Part shown: positions 27,600 to 37,775 of the stretch, piece after piece
Position numbering within the stretch: position 1 is the first letter of the stretch
How the letters are laid out: each line of letters opens with the position of its first letter
Assembly (NCBI RefSeq): GCF_000513275.1
Contig: NZ_CBVJ010000045.1
Location: 1-64,000, forward strand
Direction of reading: 5' to 3'
DNA: 64,000 bases
DNA from: Paenibacillus gorillae
Lineage (GTDB): Bacteria > Bacillota > Bacilli > Paenibacillales > Paenibacillaceae
Made by a program: the position numbers and the translations under genes
The notes under the pieces: model-generated
What the model was told of the DNA's origin: nothing
What the model saw: the letters and a program-made list of their open reading frames with translations, nothing else
Database searches by the model: none

Positions 27600-29879
27600 T
27601 TATTTTTTAATTAACGTGAAGTCATCAAATGCAGCCCAATTGCCTGCTGCGGCATTGGAGTGAACCCCAATCGTAATGGTGCCTGTCGTTACATTAATAT
27701 TATCGATTACCAGCTCCACCCAAGTACCTGTCGAAGCTGTAGTCAGGTTCGTGCTGTAAGTCGTAGCTCCGCCATAATTGCTTGCTTCCATGCGAAGGGC
27801 GCTTTGACCGCCGCTGGAGCGGACCCATACCGATGCTTTATACGTACCGTTAGGCACCGATACAGCTTGAAAAGTAGTTTGCTGATACGCTGTTGCCGCG
27901 AAGTGCGTCAGCTTATAGGAACCTGTACGTGGTGTATCTGTATCTACACTTTGCGCAACAACAGCTTGGCCTGTAGGACGCCATTCACTCCAATTGCTCA
28001 AGCTCCCTGCTTCGAATCCCGGATTAAGCAGCAGATTCGACGTTGAAGAAGATGCCGTAAAGCTAATGCCGTTAAGGTTTAACACTCCTTTGTAAACGAC
28101 GTAGACGTCCTGGGTCCCCCCTGCTCCGGTCAAGGCTGCGCTATTCGTTGCCCAAGTCTGCCAACCGCCAGTTCCGCCTACAGGCACCGTTCCGAGCAGC
28201 GCTCCTGTTGGGCTTCCTGTACGAATCTCAAGCGATGTAGACGTTGTATAACCGTTTGCAACTCGTGCGCTGACGCCTGTTACCCCATTTAAATCGACAT
28301 TTTTGAACATAATCCAGCTTCCGTTGGATGCGTTGCCGATATCCAGGCCTCCGCCTGTATCACTAGTTGCTTCCGGTTTGATCGAGAATGCTTCATTATA
28401 CGCTGAGGCTTTCAACCCGTAAGTATTAGGAATAACCGTTTGCGCCAAGGACTGCGTTCCGGACCATTTGAAGGTTACGGCAGATTTGCCAGGCAGCGTG
28501 TACGTAAAGGACTGGCCGCCCCATTTCACTTTAAAGGTATTGTTAGAAGCCGTTTCATTGTAAGCAACAAGTACTTTGCTGCCGTCCGGATTTTTCGCTG
28601 CAAGGTTATGAATGCCATTGGCATAGCCGGTCGAAGCGATGCGCACCGCACCTGGAACAATATATTTACTGAGGTGACCCATTGCATAATACGACGGTCC
28701 ATAAGTTACTGCACCCGTGCCTTGGTTAATTGTAACCAGTCCTGTGCATGTAGTGCAGCCCCCATTTGTTGGACCATTAGCTGTATCTAGTGCCATATTC
28801 CATGCAATAAAGTTTTTGGACCAGTGGCGGAGCGTCTTCGTCAAGTTTTTCATATCCACATCAAACTGTCCTGTTGTTGTATCCGTCCAAGTACCGCCTG
28901 TACATTCTGTCTCATACGTGTCTTTTGACGGGAACAAATAATGCATGGTCGACATAATCGTTGCTTCGCCGCCATAGCAATGCCATGCGGTACCCGCAGT
29001 ATAGGTTGCAGCAGCCGAATCGCTATAGTAAGCAGGAACAAAATCGATATCCCAGTTATGGTCAAAAGCGAAAATTTTGACGTTTTTGCCGCTGAGCGCC
29101 GGACCCAGATTATTTTTCACGAAATTGGCCTGTTCCTGCGGCGTCATATACATACCCGGATACCCCGTGGAAGCCCAGCGCGGCTCGTTATTAGGGGTCA
29201 CGGCATAGATCGGTACGCCTTTGGCTGCATAGGCATCGATGAAGTTAACAAAGTAGGCAGCAAGATCACCATAATGTTCTAGCTTCAGGGTAGCCGTATC
29301 TCCGCCAAGCATGGAATTATTGTTTTTCATCCAGCCAGGCGGGCTCCATGGGCTCGCAACGATCTTCAGATTGCTGTTCAATGTCCGCGCCTGCTGCAGA
29401 AGAGGAATAATATCAATCTCGTCTTGCGCAATGGAAAATGGTGAAGCCGGCGTCGGTTTATAATTGTAATTGCCAACGTGAGAGAAATCAGAGGCTCCCA
29501 TTGTCTGGCGAAGCCAGCTGATTCCGATCCCGCTTGTCGGACTGAACAGATTCGTCATCAGCGTATTCCGATTTGCAGCGGATAGTTTCTGATTCATCAG
29601 ATAAGCGGAAGAGTCTGTAATGGAAGCCCCAAAGCCGTCAATCGTCTGAAACGTCGAATTCTCATCCACAAAGATTGTATTCGTACTCGAGGCTGTGTCC
29701 GCTGCAAATGTCAGATTGCTCTGGGGAGTCAGCTTTTCCGTTAATGATTCATTCGTGCGCCATACGCTTACCGTTTCTCCTGCAGCAGCTGCTATCTCCG
29801 GCTTTGCAAGCGATAATGAAGTCACCAGCAACGAGGTGACCAGTGCTGCCGCAGCCATACCTTTAAACAAATTAGCCAT
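27600..29879 (-). CDS. Secreted GH30-family glycoside hydrolase with two C-terminal carbohydrate-binding modules
   Basis: A 759-residue exported enzyme, start ATG 29879 behind AAGGAGG. Signal peptide to about residue 33. Catalytic domain 35-475: QTIDGFGASITDSSAYLM, SPWSPPGWMK, acid/base Glu232 in TPNNEP, and nucleophile Glu325 in YETECTGG, as in GH30 (glucosylceramidase-like and beta-1,6-glucanase subfamilies). Residues about 485-615 look like a CBM6 module and 620-759 like a CBM4/9-type module. It would cut an extracellular beta-glycan whose products are imported by the adjacent ABC transporter. Substrate uncertain. Confidence 0.92.
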   Translation of the reverse strand: MANLFKGMAAAALVTSLLVTSLSLAKPEIAAAAGETVSVWRTNESLTEKLTPQSNLTFAADTASSTNTIFVDENSTFQTIDGFGASITDSSAYLMNQKLSAANRNTLMTNLFSPTSGIGISWLRQTMGASDFSHVGNYNYKPTPASPFSIAQDEIDIIPLLQQARTLNSNLKIVASPWSPPGWMKNNNSMLGGDTATLKLEHYGDLAAYFVNFIDAYAAKGVPIYAVTPNNEPRWASTGYPGMYMTPQEQANFVKNNLGPALSGKNVKIFAFDHNWDIDFVPAYYSDSAAATYTAGTAWHCYGGEATIMSTMHYLFPSKDTYETECTGGTWTDTTTGQFDVDMKNLTKTLRHWSKNFIAWNMALDTANGPTNGGCTTCTGLVTINQGTGAVTYGPSYYAMGHLSKYIVPGAVRIASTGYANGIHNLAAKNPDGSKVLVAYNETASNNTFKVKWGGQSFTYTLPGKSAVTFKWSGTQSLAQTVIPNTYGLKASAYNEAFSIKPEATSDTGGGLDIGNASNGSWIMFKNVDLNGVTGVSARVANGYTTSTSLEIRTGSPTGALLGTVPVGGTGGWQTWATNSAALTGAGGTQDVYVVYKGVLNLNGISFTASSSTSNLLLNPGFEAGSLSNWSEWRPTGQAVVAQSVDTDTPRTGSYKLTHFAATAYQQTTFQAVSVPNGTYKASVWVRSSGGQSALRMEASNYGGATTYSTNLTTASTGTWVELVIDNINVTTGTITIGVHSNAAAGNWAAFDDFTLIKK

Positions 29880-29933
29880 TTTATTGCCTCCTTTGTTTGT
29901 TCCTGCAAATGATTGAATAGCTCTTATGCTTAC

Positions 29934-31472
29934 TTACTTGCCCGTCTTTTGCTTCCAGTCATCCAGCTGCTTCTGTACCTCTGCTACCACCTTCTCGATA
30001 CCTGCTTTTTTGCGTTTCTCGATATATTCAGCCAGCTTCTGCTCGACCTCTGCTGCCCCCGTGTTCAACGGCGGTCCAAATTCGTCGTTGACGGCTTGAA
30101 TATTGGCGATTTCCGTCTGCACCGGTTCCGGGTCAAAGGTAAAGCCCAGAATCGGGGAAGACTTCGCTTCATTGTTTTCCTTCAGCGTCTGCTCGCGTAC
30201 CGCTGCATCCTGACCTTCCTGCATATCGGCAAGGAACGTATTGCCGAACACCCAAGTGATATTCGGGTTATAACTGCTGTTTTCATTCATCTTGATCATG
30301 TCATTCGAGATTCTGGTATAGTGCTTGCCTTCAATTCCGTAGCTCACCAGATTGAGCAGCTCTTTATCCGTATTAAGAAGGTTCAGAAACATAAGGGCGC
30401 GTTCCGGATTTTTCGACGTTTGGCTAATGGCCTGCATCGACTGAATAATTGTATTGGTTCCGACAAACGGCTCCGAAGTAGGAACGATGACAATATCCTG
30501 TCCGCCGGAGGCATTCTTCTCTTCGACTTCACGGCCCGGCTTCAGAACGTTATGGAAGGACACGGCGATCTGGCCCGCTTTCTTCCGGTCATCCAGCGCT
30601 TTAACCGTAGGCGCATCCTTATTAATCAGACCCTTGCTGTACCAGTCGTGCATCAGGGTCAAATACTCCTTATACTCCGGTGATTGAATTACGTCCATGA
30701 CCTTGGACTGAGCGTCATCCCGATATAGACCCACAATGGCTTCATTCGAGATATATTCAATGTTGTTGTAGGTGGTCTTCATATTCTCGAAGTTGCCGGC
30801 GCGCGTTATGCCAAACGGAATGATGTCGGGCTCGTTCTCCTTGATTTTCACAAGGAATGGCTCGATATCCTTAATCGACTTGATTGCGCTTGGATCGAGG
30901 CCGTATTTGTCCTCGAAACGTTTCTGGATGAGGAAGCCCTCTTTGTTCGTAATCGTCTGGTAGTTAAGAATGCTGTAGATTTTACCATCCACCTTCAGCG
31001 CTTCCCATACCATATCCGGAAACAGCTTCTTCAGCTCTGGCGCATTCTTATCCAGCAGCGGTCCCAGCTCGACAAACGCGCCGCGCCGCGAATTCTGCGC
31101 ATAATTGAACATCCAGAACGAGGTCCAAGCAATATCGAATTCCTCGTTGGCGGCAACCATCGTATTGAGCTTCTGCTCATAGCTTCCTCCGTCTGTCGGC
31201 ATCAGCTTGATGGTAGCGTTAATTTTCTCCTTCGTGATTTTATTGATCGCATCCTCTACTTCCTTCGTACCGGGCTGCGTACTCCATTGCGGGTAATACC
31301 AGGTAAGCTGTACCGGATTAAGCTTTGAACTTTCTGATTCCGCTGCGGTCTGTGTACTGCTTGCCGGCTTGTTACTGCTTGCGGGAGTGCTCGCATTATT
31401 GCTGCATGCAGACAGCACTAGCATTAACCCAACCAAAAGCGCGAGCATACCTTTTCTGTTGTTGTACCCCAT
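29934..31472 (-). CDS. Extracellular solute-binding lipoprotein of a carbohydrate ABC transporter
   Basis: A 512-residue family 1 solute-binding protein with signal LALLVGLMLVLSACSNNAS (lipobox L-S-A-C) and a Ser/Thr/Ala linker. It resembles the LplA-type binding proteins for oligosaccharides. It is anchored outside the membrane and feeds the two permeases encoded upstream. GGGAGG precedes ATG 31472. No ATPase gene is present in the locus, so a shared MsmX-type ATPase elsewhere must energise it. Confidence 0.9.
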   Translation of the reverse strand: MGYNNRKGMLALLVGLMLVLSACSNNASTPASSNKPASSTQTAAESESSKLNPVQLTWYYPQWSTQPGTKEVEDAINKITKEKINATIKLMPTDGGSYEQKLNTMVAANEEFDIAWTSFWMFNYAQNSRRGAFVELGPLLDKNAPELKKLFPDMVWEALKVDGKIYSILNYQTITNKEGFLIQKRFEDKYGLDPSAIKSIKDIEPFLVKIKENEPDIIPFGITRAGNFENMKTTYNNIEYISNEAIVGLYRDDAQSKVMDVIQSPEYKEYLTLMHDWYSKGLINKDAPTVKALDDRKKAGQIAVSFHNVLKPGREVEEKNASGGQDIVIVPTSEPFVGTNTIIQSMQAISQTSKNPERALMFLNLLNTDKELLNLVSYGIEGKHYTRISNDMIKMNENSSYNPNITWVFGNTFLADMQEGQDAAVREQTLKENNEAKSSPILGFTFDPEPVQTEIANIQAVNDEFGPPLNTGAAEVEQKLAEYIEKRKKAGIEKVVAEVQKQLDDWKQKTGK

Positions 31473-31566
31473 CTTTATTGATGACCTCCCTAACTATTTA
31501 TGGAATACGGCTATGGACAAGCCATGGTCAAGTCCAAGCCGTGTGTTCCCGGGTGCTAGAAGCTGC

Positions 31567-32442
31567 TTACTCTTTAAGAGAACCGACAGTCAGCCCTTTG
31601 ACAAAATAACGCTGGAAGAACGGGAAAATAAAAAGCATCGGTCCCGCTCCAAGAACCGCTAATGCCATTCTGGTTGTTAAGCTCGGAAATTTAGTTACAT
31701 CAATACTGCCGCTAAGATGCTGTGAATTAACGGCATAGAATTCAATCGTACTCATAATCCGGTATAGGAGCAGCTGCAGCGGAACGAGACGATCCTGATC
31801 GATGAACAACAGCCCCAGCCACCAATCATTCCAATAGATAAAAGAGATGAACAAGCCAACCGTAGCAAGCGCCGGAGTGGACAGCGGCAATACGATCGTG
31901 AAGAAAGCACGATACTCGCTGGCCCCGTCTATCTTGGCCGATTCGATGACTTCCGCCGGCATCCGGTCAAGGAAGCCCTTCATGATCATGACGTAGAACG
32001 GATTAATCAAATACGGAATAATGAGCACCCACAGCGTATCCTTCAGATGCAAATATTTCACAACGAGAATATAGAAGGGCACAAGGCCGCTGTTAAACAG
32101 CATCGTGAATACGACAAATAAAGTTGTCGCCTTTCGATAGCGGTACTCCTTGCGGGACATGACATAGGCAATCATTGCTGTAAGCAGCAGACCAATTATT
32201 GTTCCGAGAACAGTAACCGCAATCGTTACGCTGTAGGCATTAAGCAGGATGCCGGGATTATTGAATACAGCTGCATATCCGTCAAGGCTGAACTGTTCAG
32301 GGATAAACCGGTATCCATGCTTGACCACGGAACCTTCCTCCGAGAAGGAAATAGATACAACCAGCAGCAAGGGATAGATCATGATGGCAGCCACGATCAC
32401 CAGAACAGCATGGCTTAACAGGCGAGCGACATTTTTTCTCAT
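31567..32442 (-). CDS. Carbohydrate ABC transporter permease (LplC/YtcP-like)
   Basis: A 291-residue inner-membrane protein with six segments and the coupling motif EVIESAKIDGASEYRAFFTI (E-A-A-x3-G-x9-I-x-L-P type, ending VLPLS). It pairs with the preceding permease to form the channel. It starts 11 bases after that gene, behind GGTAGGGG. Confidence 0.92.
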   Translation of the reverse strand: MRKNVARLLSHAVLVIVAAIMIYPLLLVVSISFSEEGSVVKHGYRFIPEQFSLDGYAAVFNNPGILLNAYSVTIAVTVLGTIIGLLLTAMIAYVMSRKEYRYRKATTLFVVFTMLFNSGLVPFYILVVKYLHLKDTLWVLIIPYLINPFYVMIMKGFLDRMPAEVIESAKIDGASEYRAFFTIVLPLSTPALATVGLFISFIYWNDWWLGLLFIDQDRLVPLQLLLYRIMSTIEFYAVNSQHLSGSIDVTKFPSLTTRMALAVLGAGPMLFIFPFFQRYFVKGLTVGSLKE

Positions 32443-32452
32443 AAGAACACCC

Positions 32453-33400
32453 CTACCACAATGCGTGATCCGAATTCGATTTCTTAATTATCGTATTGGC
32501 TGCAATGACAAGCACAAAGCCAACAAGCGATTGGTACAGACCTACAGCCGCCGACATTCCGACATCACCAACCGTCCTTAACGCACGGAACACATACGTA
32601 TCGATAACATCCGTCGTCGAATAAAGGAAGCTGGAATTGTTCGGAATGAAATAGAACAGGCCAAAATCTGCCCGGAACATGCCTCCAATCGCCACGATAA
32701 GCAGTACGACAATTAATGGCGTCAGTAATGGCAATGTAATTTTGCGGATCATCTGCAGCCGGTTCGCTCCGTCAATTTTCGCCGCCTCATAATAGCTAGG
32801 GTCTATACCGATCATTCCGGCATAATAGACAAGCGTAGAGAAGCCTAACGTCTTCCATAGATTAACGGCGTTCAGAATATACGGCCAGCGGCCAGGCTCC
32901 TGATACCAGTTGACCGGTGCTTGCCCGAACAGCTTCCATACATGATCCAGCAGCCCCCGGTCCTGCTCAAGGAAAGCCAGCACGATATAGCCGACAACTA
33001 CCCATGACAAGAAATAAGGAAGGAATAACGCACTTTGGTAGAACTTCACCGCTTTGCCGCTCATCTCATTCAGAAGCAAGGCCAATAGTAACGCGCACAC
33101 TAATGTAATCAGAATAAAACCGCTGTTGTACATCACGGTATTACGGGTAACTCTCCACGCATTATCGGAGACAAAGAAGAAACGGAAATTATCGAGGCCG
33201 TTCCATTCGCTACCGAAAATTCCCTTGTCAAACCGGAATTTCTTAAACGCAACAATGAGTCCAATCAAGGGCAAGTAGCTGAAAATCAGCTTAAACAGCA
33301 GCGCCGGCAGGCTCAGAATAAAGAGATCCCTATTCCTGCGGAAATATCTTTTGCGATTCGGCTTGCTGGGCTTGCTGAGTATGATCGCTTCGTTTTTCAT
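32453..33400 (-). CDS. Sugar ABC transporter permease (LplB-like)
   Basis: A 315-residue permease with about six membrane segments and coupling motif YYEAAKIDGANRLQMIRKIT-LP. Basic N-terminus (KPSKPNRKRYFRRNRD) precedes the first helix. Start ATG 33400 follows GGAGGTGA. It is separated from the regulator gene by 211 bp containing a terminator, so the transporter genes have their own promoter. Confidence 0.92.
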   Translation of the reverse strand: MKNEAIILSKPSKPNRKRYFRRNRDLFILSLPALLFKLIFSYLPLIGLIVAFKKFRFDKGIFGSEWNGLDNFRFFFVSDNAWRVTRNTVMYNSGFILITLVCALLLALLLNEMSGKAVKFYQSALFLPYFLSWVVVGYIVLAFLEQDRGLLDHVWKLFGQAPVNWYQEPGRWPYILNAVNLWKTLGFSTLVYYAGMIGIDPSYYEAAKIDGANRLQMIRKITLPLLTPLIVVLLIVAIGGMFRADFGLFYFIPNNSSFLYSTTDVIDTYVFRALRTVGDVGMSAAVGLYQSLVGFVLVIAANTIIKKSNSDHALW

Positions 33401-33562
33401 GTTTTACATTCACCTCCCCTTGCTGCCGTTTTTGGAATCCGCAGCTGTCATAGGCCCATTTAAGCAGACGGGAAGGCTATTCTTCTACTGAACATATTGC
33501 ACTTTTCTCTATTTTGGCTTGCACTATCCGCATATTTCTCCTATCTCTTGCGAGGGGAAAAA

Positions 33563-33604
33563 GAAGCCCTGAATTCTCGCGTTTCTATTGAGATTCAGGG
33601 CTTC
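33563..33604 (-). terminator. Terminator of the sensor-type AraC regulator gene
   Basis: Twelve-bp stem GAAGCCCTGAAT/ATTCAGGGCTTC with an 18-base interior and TTTTT on the minus strand. Confidence 0.85.
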
Positions 33605-33611
33605 CAGACCG

Positions 33612-35927
33612 TTATTTATCAGGCGCTATGACTTTGCGGAGCCTGTAGTTTTTCGGTGAAGTACCGTATTTGCTCTTAAATAATTTGAAGAAATAGCTTT
33701 GCGAGCGGTAGCCCGCCTGCTCCATCACTTCATTAATCGTTATATCCTTCGTCTCAAGCAGCTCGAGCGCTCGCTCCAGACGGAAATCATTCAGGTATTC
33801 GGTAACGGTCATACCCGTGCTTTGCTTGAACTGCCTGCCGATATAAGCGGAAGACATCTTAAGCAGTTGAGCCATCCCATTGAGGCTGAAGTCCGGGTCC
33901 ATACTGTTCTCTGCTATCATATCCTTCATCGTCCGGGCAAGAATGTCGGCCTTTTCCGTCTCTGCCGGATTGTCCTGCTCGGACAGCTGCAACGCAAGGG
34001 ACTGGAACAAAGCCTTGATCTCCTCCGCCGTTTCCTGTTTAAGCACTTCCTGGTGGAAAGCCCGGATGTCGATCTCGAGAGGCCGAAGCCTGTGTTCGTT
34101 CATTTCACTGATCGTCTTCGTCACGGTCACCGTCATATGCATAACAGCGTTCATAAACTGCGTGTAGGTGAGCATTGAAGCGTATGCGAAATAGGAGTCA
34201 AAATCTTTAGCCAGCTCCGTGCTGTTCCCCATGCGGAGATGCTCGGTCATAAGCTTTTCAATATGAGTGGCCTCATGCAAATCCTCGTGTCGTTCCTCCG
34301 CCTTCACCAAATCCGCTGTAATAAGGACAGAGCTGCCCAGCAGCATCCGGTATTGCATGAACTGCTGCGCTTCAAGGTATGCCTCGGCTATTTCCGTGCA
34401 ACTCTCAAATGGACGGGCGAGCGACACCGTCGTAGACAACTTATAATAACTCTGAATGACAGCTTGCATCTCATTGATTGCCGCTTTAATCGGTTCCATT
34501 GCATTCCTTGACAGAGAGACAATAAAAACAAACTGATTATCCCCCATCTCAATCCATGCCGGCTTACCATGCCGGGACAGCAGCTCATCGGTGATGTTGC
34601 CCAGTGCAAACCGGTAGATTCGCTGTTCCTCCGTGCTAGCCTGAAGCATAGATTGCTCGAATTGATCAATTTTGCAAATTCCGATGAGAAACTGCCCTTC
34701 TGCATCCAGCGGGAGCTCATATTCCTCAAGCAGCTGTCTGAAACTCTCTTCCGTTAGCCCGGAGCCTCTGCTCAATATACTGCGGATGTGGAAATCCTCG
34801 ATAATTTTCCGGTTTCGGACATGATGCCGTTCCGCGCTGTTCGCCTTATCAGCCATAGAGGCGTAGCTGGCTGCAAGATAAGACCATTCATCCTTTTGCT
34901 GGCCGGATTTCGCTTCTGGAGGAAGTACTCCCCGCACCTGCCTCACCATCGTATCAACCGGGCGGTAAAGCCTTGTTGAAATAATAAGAGCAATAATCGC
35001 TGACAGCAGTAAAAATAAAGCGGTTACAACAATGAGCATGTTGCGGACTCCATACAGCTCGCGGAACGCATAATCATAGGACTGGATGCTGATCGCCTTC
35101 CAGTTGTATTTGCCAAGCGGCATGACGGTCACGATTGACTTGTTGTCCCCCCGGCCATAAGTGAACGTCTCAAACTCCGCTTCGCTTTTCTGAATCCGGT
35201 TCGTAATACGATCAGGCAGAAAATCCGCCAGCCGGTTATCGTTGGAATAAAGCGAGCCATTGCCGTCCATCAGCAGCACCGAGCTGCTTTTGTCATAAGC
35301 CAGATCGTTAATGACTTTTATGTTGTTAAAAATCCATTCCGGCTTTACATTCAGAATCAGCTTGCTCTGCTCCGTCTGATTGGCCTTATCGTCATACATC
35401 ATATAGGAGAAGAAATCGACAGCTGCCTGCGAATCTCCCGTAATCTTCATCGGGACAAGACGCATTTTCTGCAAATTAGATTTATTGCCCAGCTGCATCT
35501 CAAACCGCTCGATCTCGCCGTGCAGATTATCTTGGAATTTGCGGTTAGTCGACAGGTAGGTATCGGTATAGCGATTGTACAGAATAATAGAGTACAGATA
35601 AGTAGAGGAATCGGCTACTTTGTCCAGCTTCGCCAGCTTAATGGCAATATCCTCATAGCTGAAAGTCTTGCTATATAAAATCGGGATGACCTCATTGTCA
35701 AAGTAAAGGGACATCATTAAATTTTTCAGAATTTCATCCATGTACTCTACGTTATACTTGACTTGCGCGAGTACTTTGCGGTTCGCCTCGGTCTGGATAC
35801 GGAGCGTCGAACTCTTCATATTCCAATATAAAGTAGAGGCAAATATACATAAAATAGCGACAATAAAAGCAATCAGAGACCACAAGATACGCTGCAAATA
35901 TTTGCGGGAACGAAATGAAATCAACAT
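33612..35927 (-). CDS. Membrane-bound sensor AraC-family regulator (YesS-like)
   Basis: A 771-residue protein with a first membrane segment at about 14-34, an extracytoplasmic Cache-like region, a second membrane segment near 298-320, a HAMP-like stretch (STRLYRPVDTMVRQVRG), a long cytoplasmic region and a C-terminal AraC DNA-binding domain (FSLNGMAQLLKMSSAYIGRQ and TINEVMEQAGYRSQSYFFKL). Such one-piece regulators sense an external sugar or binding protein and activate adjacent ABC/glycosidase genes. It sits between the GH30 gene and the transporter genes and is the probable activator of this locus. Strong AGGAGGA site. Confidence 0.92.
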   Translation of the reverse strand: MLISFRSRKYLQRILWSLIAFIVAILCIFASTLYWNMKSSTLRIQTEANRKVLAQVKYNVEYMDEILKNLMMSLYFDNEVIPILYSKTFSYEDIAIKLAKLDKVADSSTYLYSIILYNRYTDTYLSTNRKFQDNLHGEIERFEMQLGNKSNLQKMRLVPMKITGDSQAAVDFFSYMMYDDKANQTEQSKLILNVKPEWIFNNIKVINDLAYDKSSSVLLMDGNGSLYSNDNRLADFLPDRITNRIQKSEAEFETFTYGRGDNKSIVTVMPLGKYNWKAISIQSYDYAFRELYGVRNMLIVVTALFLLLSAIIALIISTRLYRPVDTMVRQVRGVLPPEAKSGQQKDEWSYLAASYASMADKANSAERHHVRNRKIIEDFHIRSILSRGSGLTEESFRQLLEEYELPLDAEGQFLIGICKIDQFEQSMLQASTEEQRIYRFALGNITDELLSRHGKPAWIEMGDNQFVFIVSLSRNAMEPIKAAINEMQAVIQSYYKLSTTVSLARPFESCTEIAEAYLEAQQFMQYRMLLGSSVLITADLVKAEERHEDLHEATHIEKLMTEHLRMGNSTELAKDFDSYFAYASMLTYTQFMNAVMHMTVTVTKTISEMNEHRLRPLEIDIRAFHQEVLKQETAEEIKALFQSLALQLSEQDNPAETEKADILARTMKDMIAENSMDPDFSLNGMAQLLKMSSAYIGRQFKQSTGMTVTEYLNDFRLERALELLETKDITINEVMEQAGYRSQSYFFKLFKSKYGTSPKNYRLRKVIAPDK

Positions 35928-36032
35928 CTTACAATTCCTCCTGGCAGTCTGAAGTCATCGCTTTCTAAAGCATAGAGGGCTATCCCTGGCAGGGAACAGC
36001 CCTTGAAGAATTACCTTATGCAGTTCATTCGA

Positions 36033-37413
36033 TTATTGCTGCGAAAAGCGGTAAGTCGCAACGCTTTTGGCTGGAACATAGGCCTCAAACTGCTTGCCCT
36101 CGCATACGACACGTATGGGCTGCTCCTCCAGTGTCTGATTAATAACAACTATGATAACATGACCATCCGGGTTCAAGAACGCCACATTCGTTACCGTATC
36201 GGGAGAGCCATAATTACTCTCAATTCTCCAAGCCCCTCTTTGAATATATCGGGCAAATTGGGCCGTCATATAAGTTTCCGGCGTCATCCAATATTCATCC
36301 GGACGGTCTGCATGCTGCACCAGCAGCGTTGGATCTGGAATACCTACCCACTGATGCTTGCCAATCCGGCTGTCGAGCATGGTCACCCATGCGTTATAGC
36401 TAGAAGCCCAGTTGCGAAAATATTGCGCAATCCGGTCGGCTGCGGCCACTCCCCAGATCGACCTCTCCGTCATATGAATCGTCTGATCGGGATAAGCTGC
36501 TTTAAGCTCAGTCATGACAGAAGGCTCGCCTTCATAATCATGAAAGGCTATGCCGTCCGAGGCGGAACGCCCTTCCTTATCATTAAGAATCGGACAGGCG
36601 TACATCCAGGCATCCTGAAAGTTATGATCAAAGATCCAGATCTTTGTGTCCAGCTGATGCTCGTCCAGCTCTTTTCGGAGTGCGATAATAAGCTCTCTCT
36701 CCTGTTCCGGGCTCATATAGCAGCTTGGATAATCGATCTCCAGCAGGGGCTCGTTCTGTACTGTAATCGCATAAAGCTCAATCCCCTGCTCCTTATAAGC
36801 CTGAATAGCTTTACGGTAATAAATAGCCAATGCGTCGGTATATGCCTTCCCTTCCTTCAGCTCTCCCCGCCACAAATTGCCCGAGGTCTTCATCCAGGCC
36901 GGAGGTGACCAGGAGGAAGCGTAAAAATTGCAGATCCGGTTTAACGGCCAGCATTCGCTGGACCGTCGGAATAATCCCAAACTCTATATCCTTGTGGATC
37001 GAGAACCGCTCCATCGCAAAATCCGTTTCTCCCTCTTCCAGATCGTTATAGCTATAGAAGGTTTGCGCGGTAAAATCCGAGGTACCCAGCGCCAATCGTA
37101 TAAACGAAAAACCCGCGCCGTGTATCGGATCAAGCAAAAAGGAAATGAGCTCCTCTTGCTTCACGGGAGACATTCTTGCCAGGTTATGTACCGTACTTTC
37201 CTCCATAGAGGAGCCTACCCCAAGCATCTCCTGATACTTCATTTCCGGGAAAACTGTAATGGTTGTCCGGTTCTCCGGACGCGGAGCATGTGTCCATAGA
37301 GGAGGCCTTGCTTCGCCTCTATACTCAATTTCCTTAGATTCGTAAAACCAGCTGCGATCTCTCGGCTCCAGCTCAGAGCTCCACCATACCTCGACTTTAG
37401 TTGCTGTCATCAT
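36033..37413 (-). pseudogene. Non-secreted GH30-family hydrolase with a single-base frameshift
   Basis: Two overlapping frames (37413 to about 36925, then to 36033) together make a ~459-residue GH30 enzyme. The first frame gives YQEMLGVGSSMEESTVHNLA and IRLALGTSDFT, the second continues with ASSWSPPAWMKTSGN, acid/base Glu in TVQNEP and nucleophile Glu in HMTERS. The frame is restored by removing one T from the T5 run near 36925 (expected D-L-Q-F-Y-A-S-S-W). No signal peptide, so it would act in the cytoplasm on imported oligosaccharides. Either truly broken, phase-variable or a sequence error. Start behind AAGGAGA. Confidence 0.85.
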
Positions 37414-37775
37414 AATCTCCTTTTACCCTGATCAATGGATGGGTTCTGTTTTCTCTCCCCAGCATGACAGCATGGAGGTGTCCGGGCTACTGCTCAAATT
37501 GTACATTTCTCTACTTTAGCACTTCACTATATAGTAAAAAGTGATCTAGAGGAGGTGGAAATATTGAAATCGATTTCATTCAGTTGTATCAAGTACTTTT
37601 CGTTTATTTTACCCGATACCGGATAGGTAAAGGAAGAGATTTCTTATCCTTGATTCTGACATGAATGGTGTAAAGAAACGGCAGCCGATCTAGCTGCCGT
37701 CTGAAGCTTCTTATAAGGTTAATTTATTAATGCAGCAGGTTGAGCTGTCGCTTCATCGGCCGACATGGTTATCTT
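37414..37775. other. Intergenic region with weak short ORF
   Basis: The only gene-like signal is AGGAGGTG eight bases before TTG 37564, opening a 20-codon frame to TAG at 37626 (MKSISFSCIKYFSFILPDTG). The rest shows no ORF; the hairpin at 37678-37700 is described separately. Confidence 0.35.
37678..37700 (-). terminator. Terminator after the first SDR gene
   Basis: ACGGCAGC/GCTGCCGT perfect 8-bp stem with a seven-base loop and TTTCTTT on the minus strand, about 75 bases after the SDR stop codon. Confidence 0.7.

Noticed and set aside
29913..30683. Plus-strand ORF of 256 codons opposite the solute-binding protein
   Set aside because: Shadow of a well-supported gene; the composition is that of antisense translation.
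36003..36908. Plus-strand ORF of 301 codons opposite the GH30 gene
   Set aside because: The minus strand carries conserved GH30 motifs; the plus frame has none.
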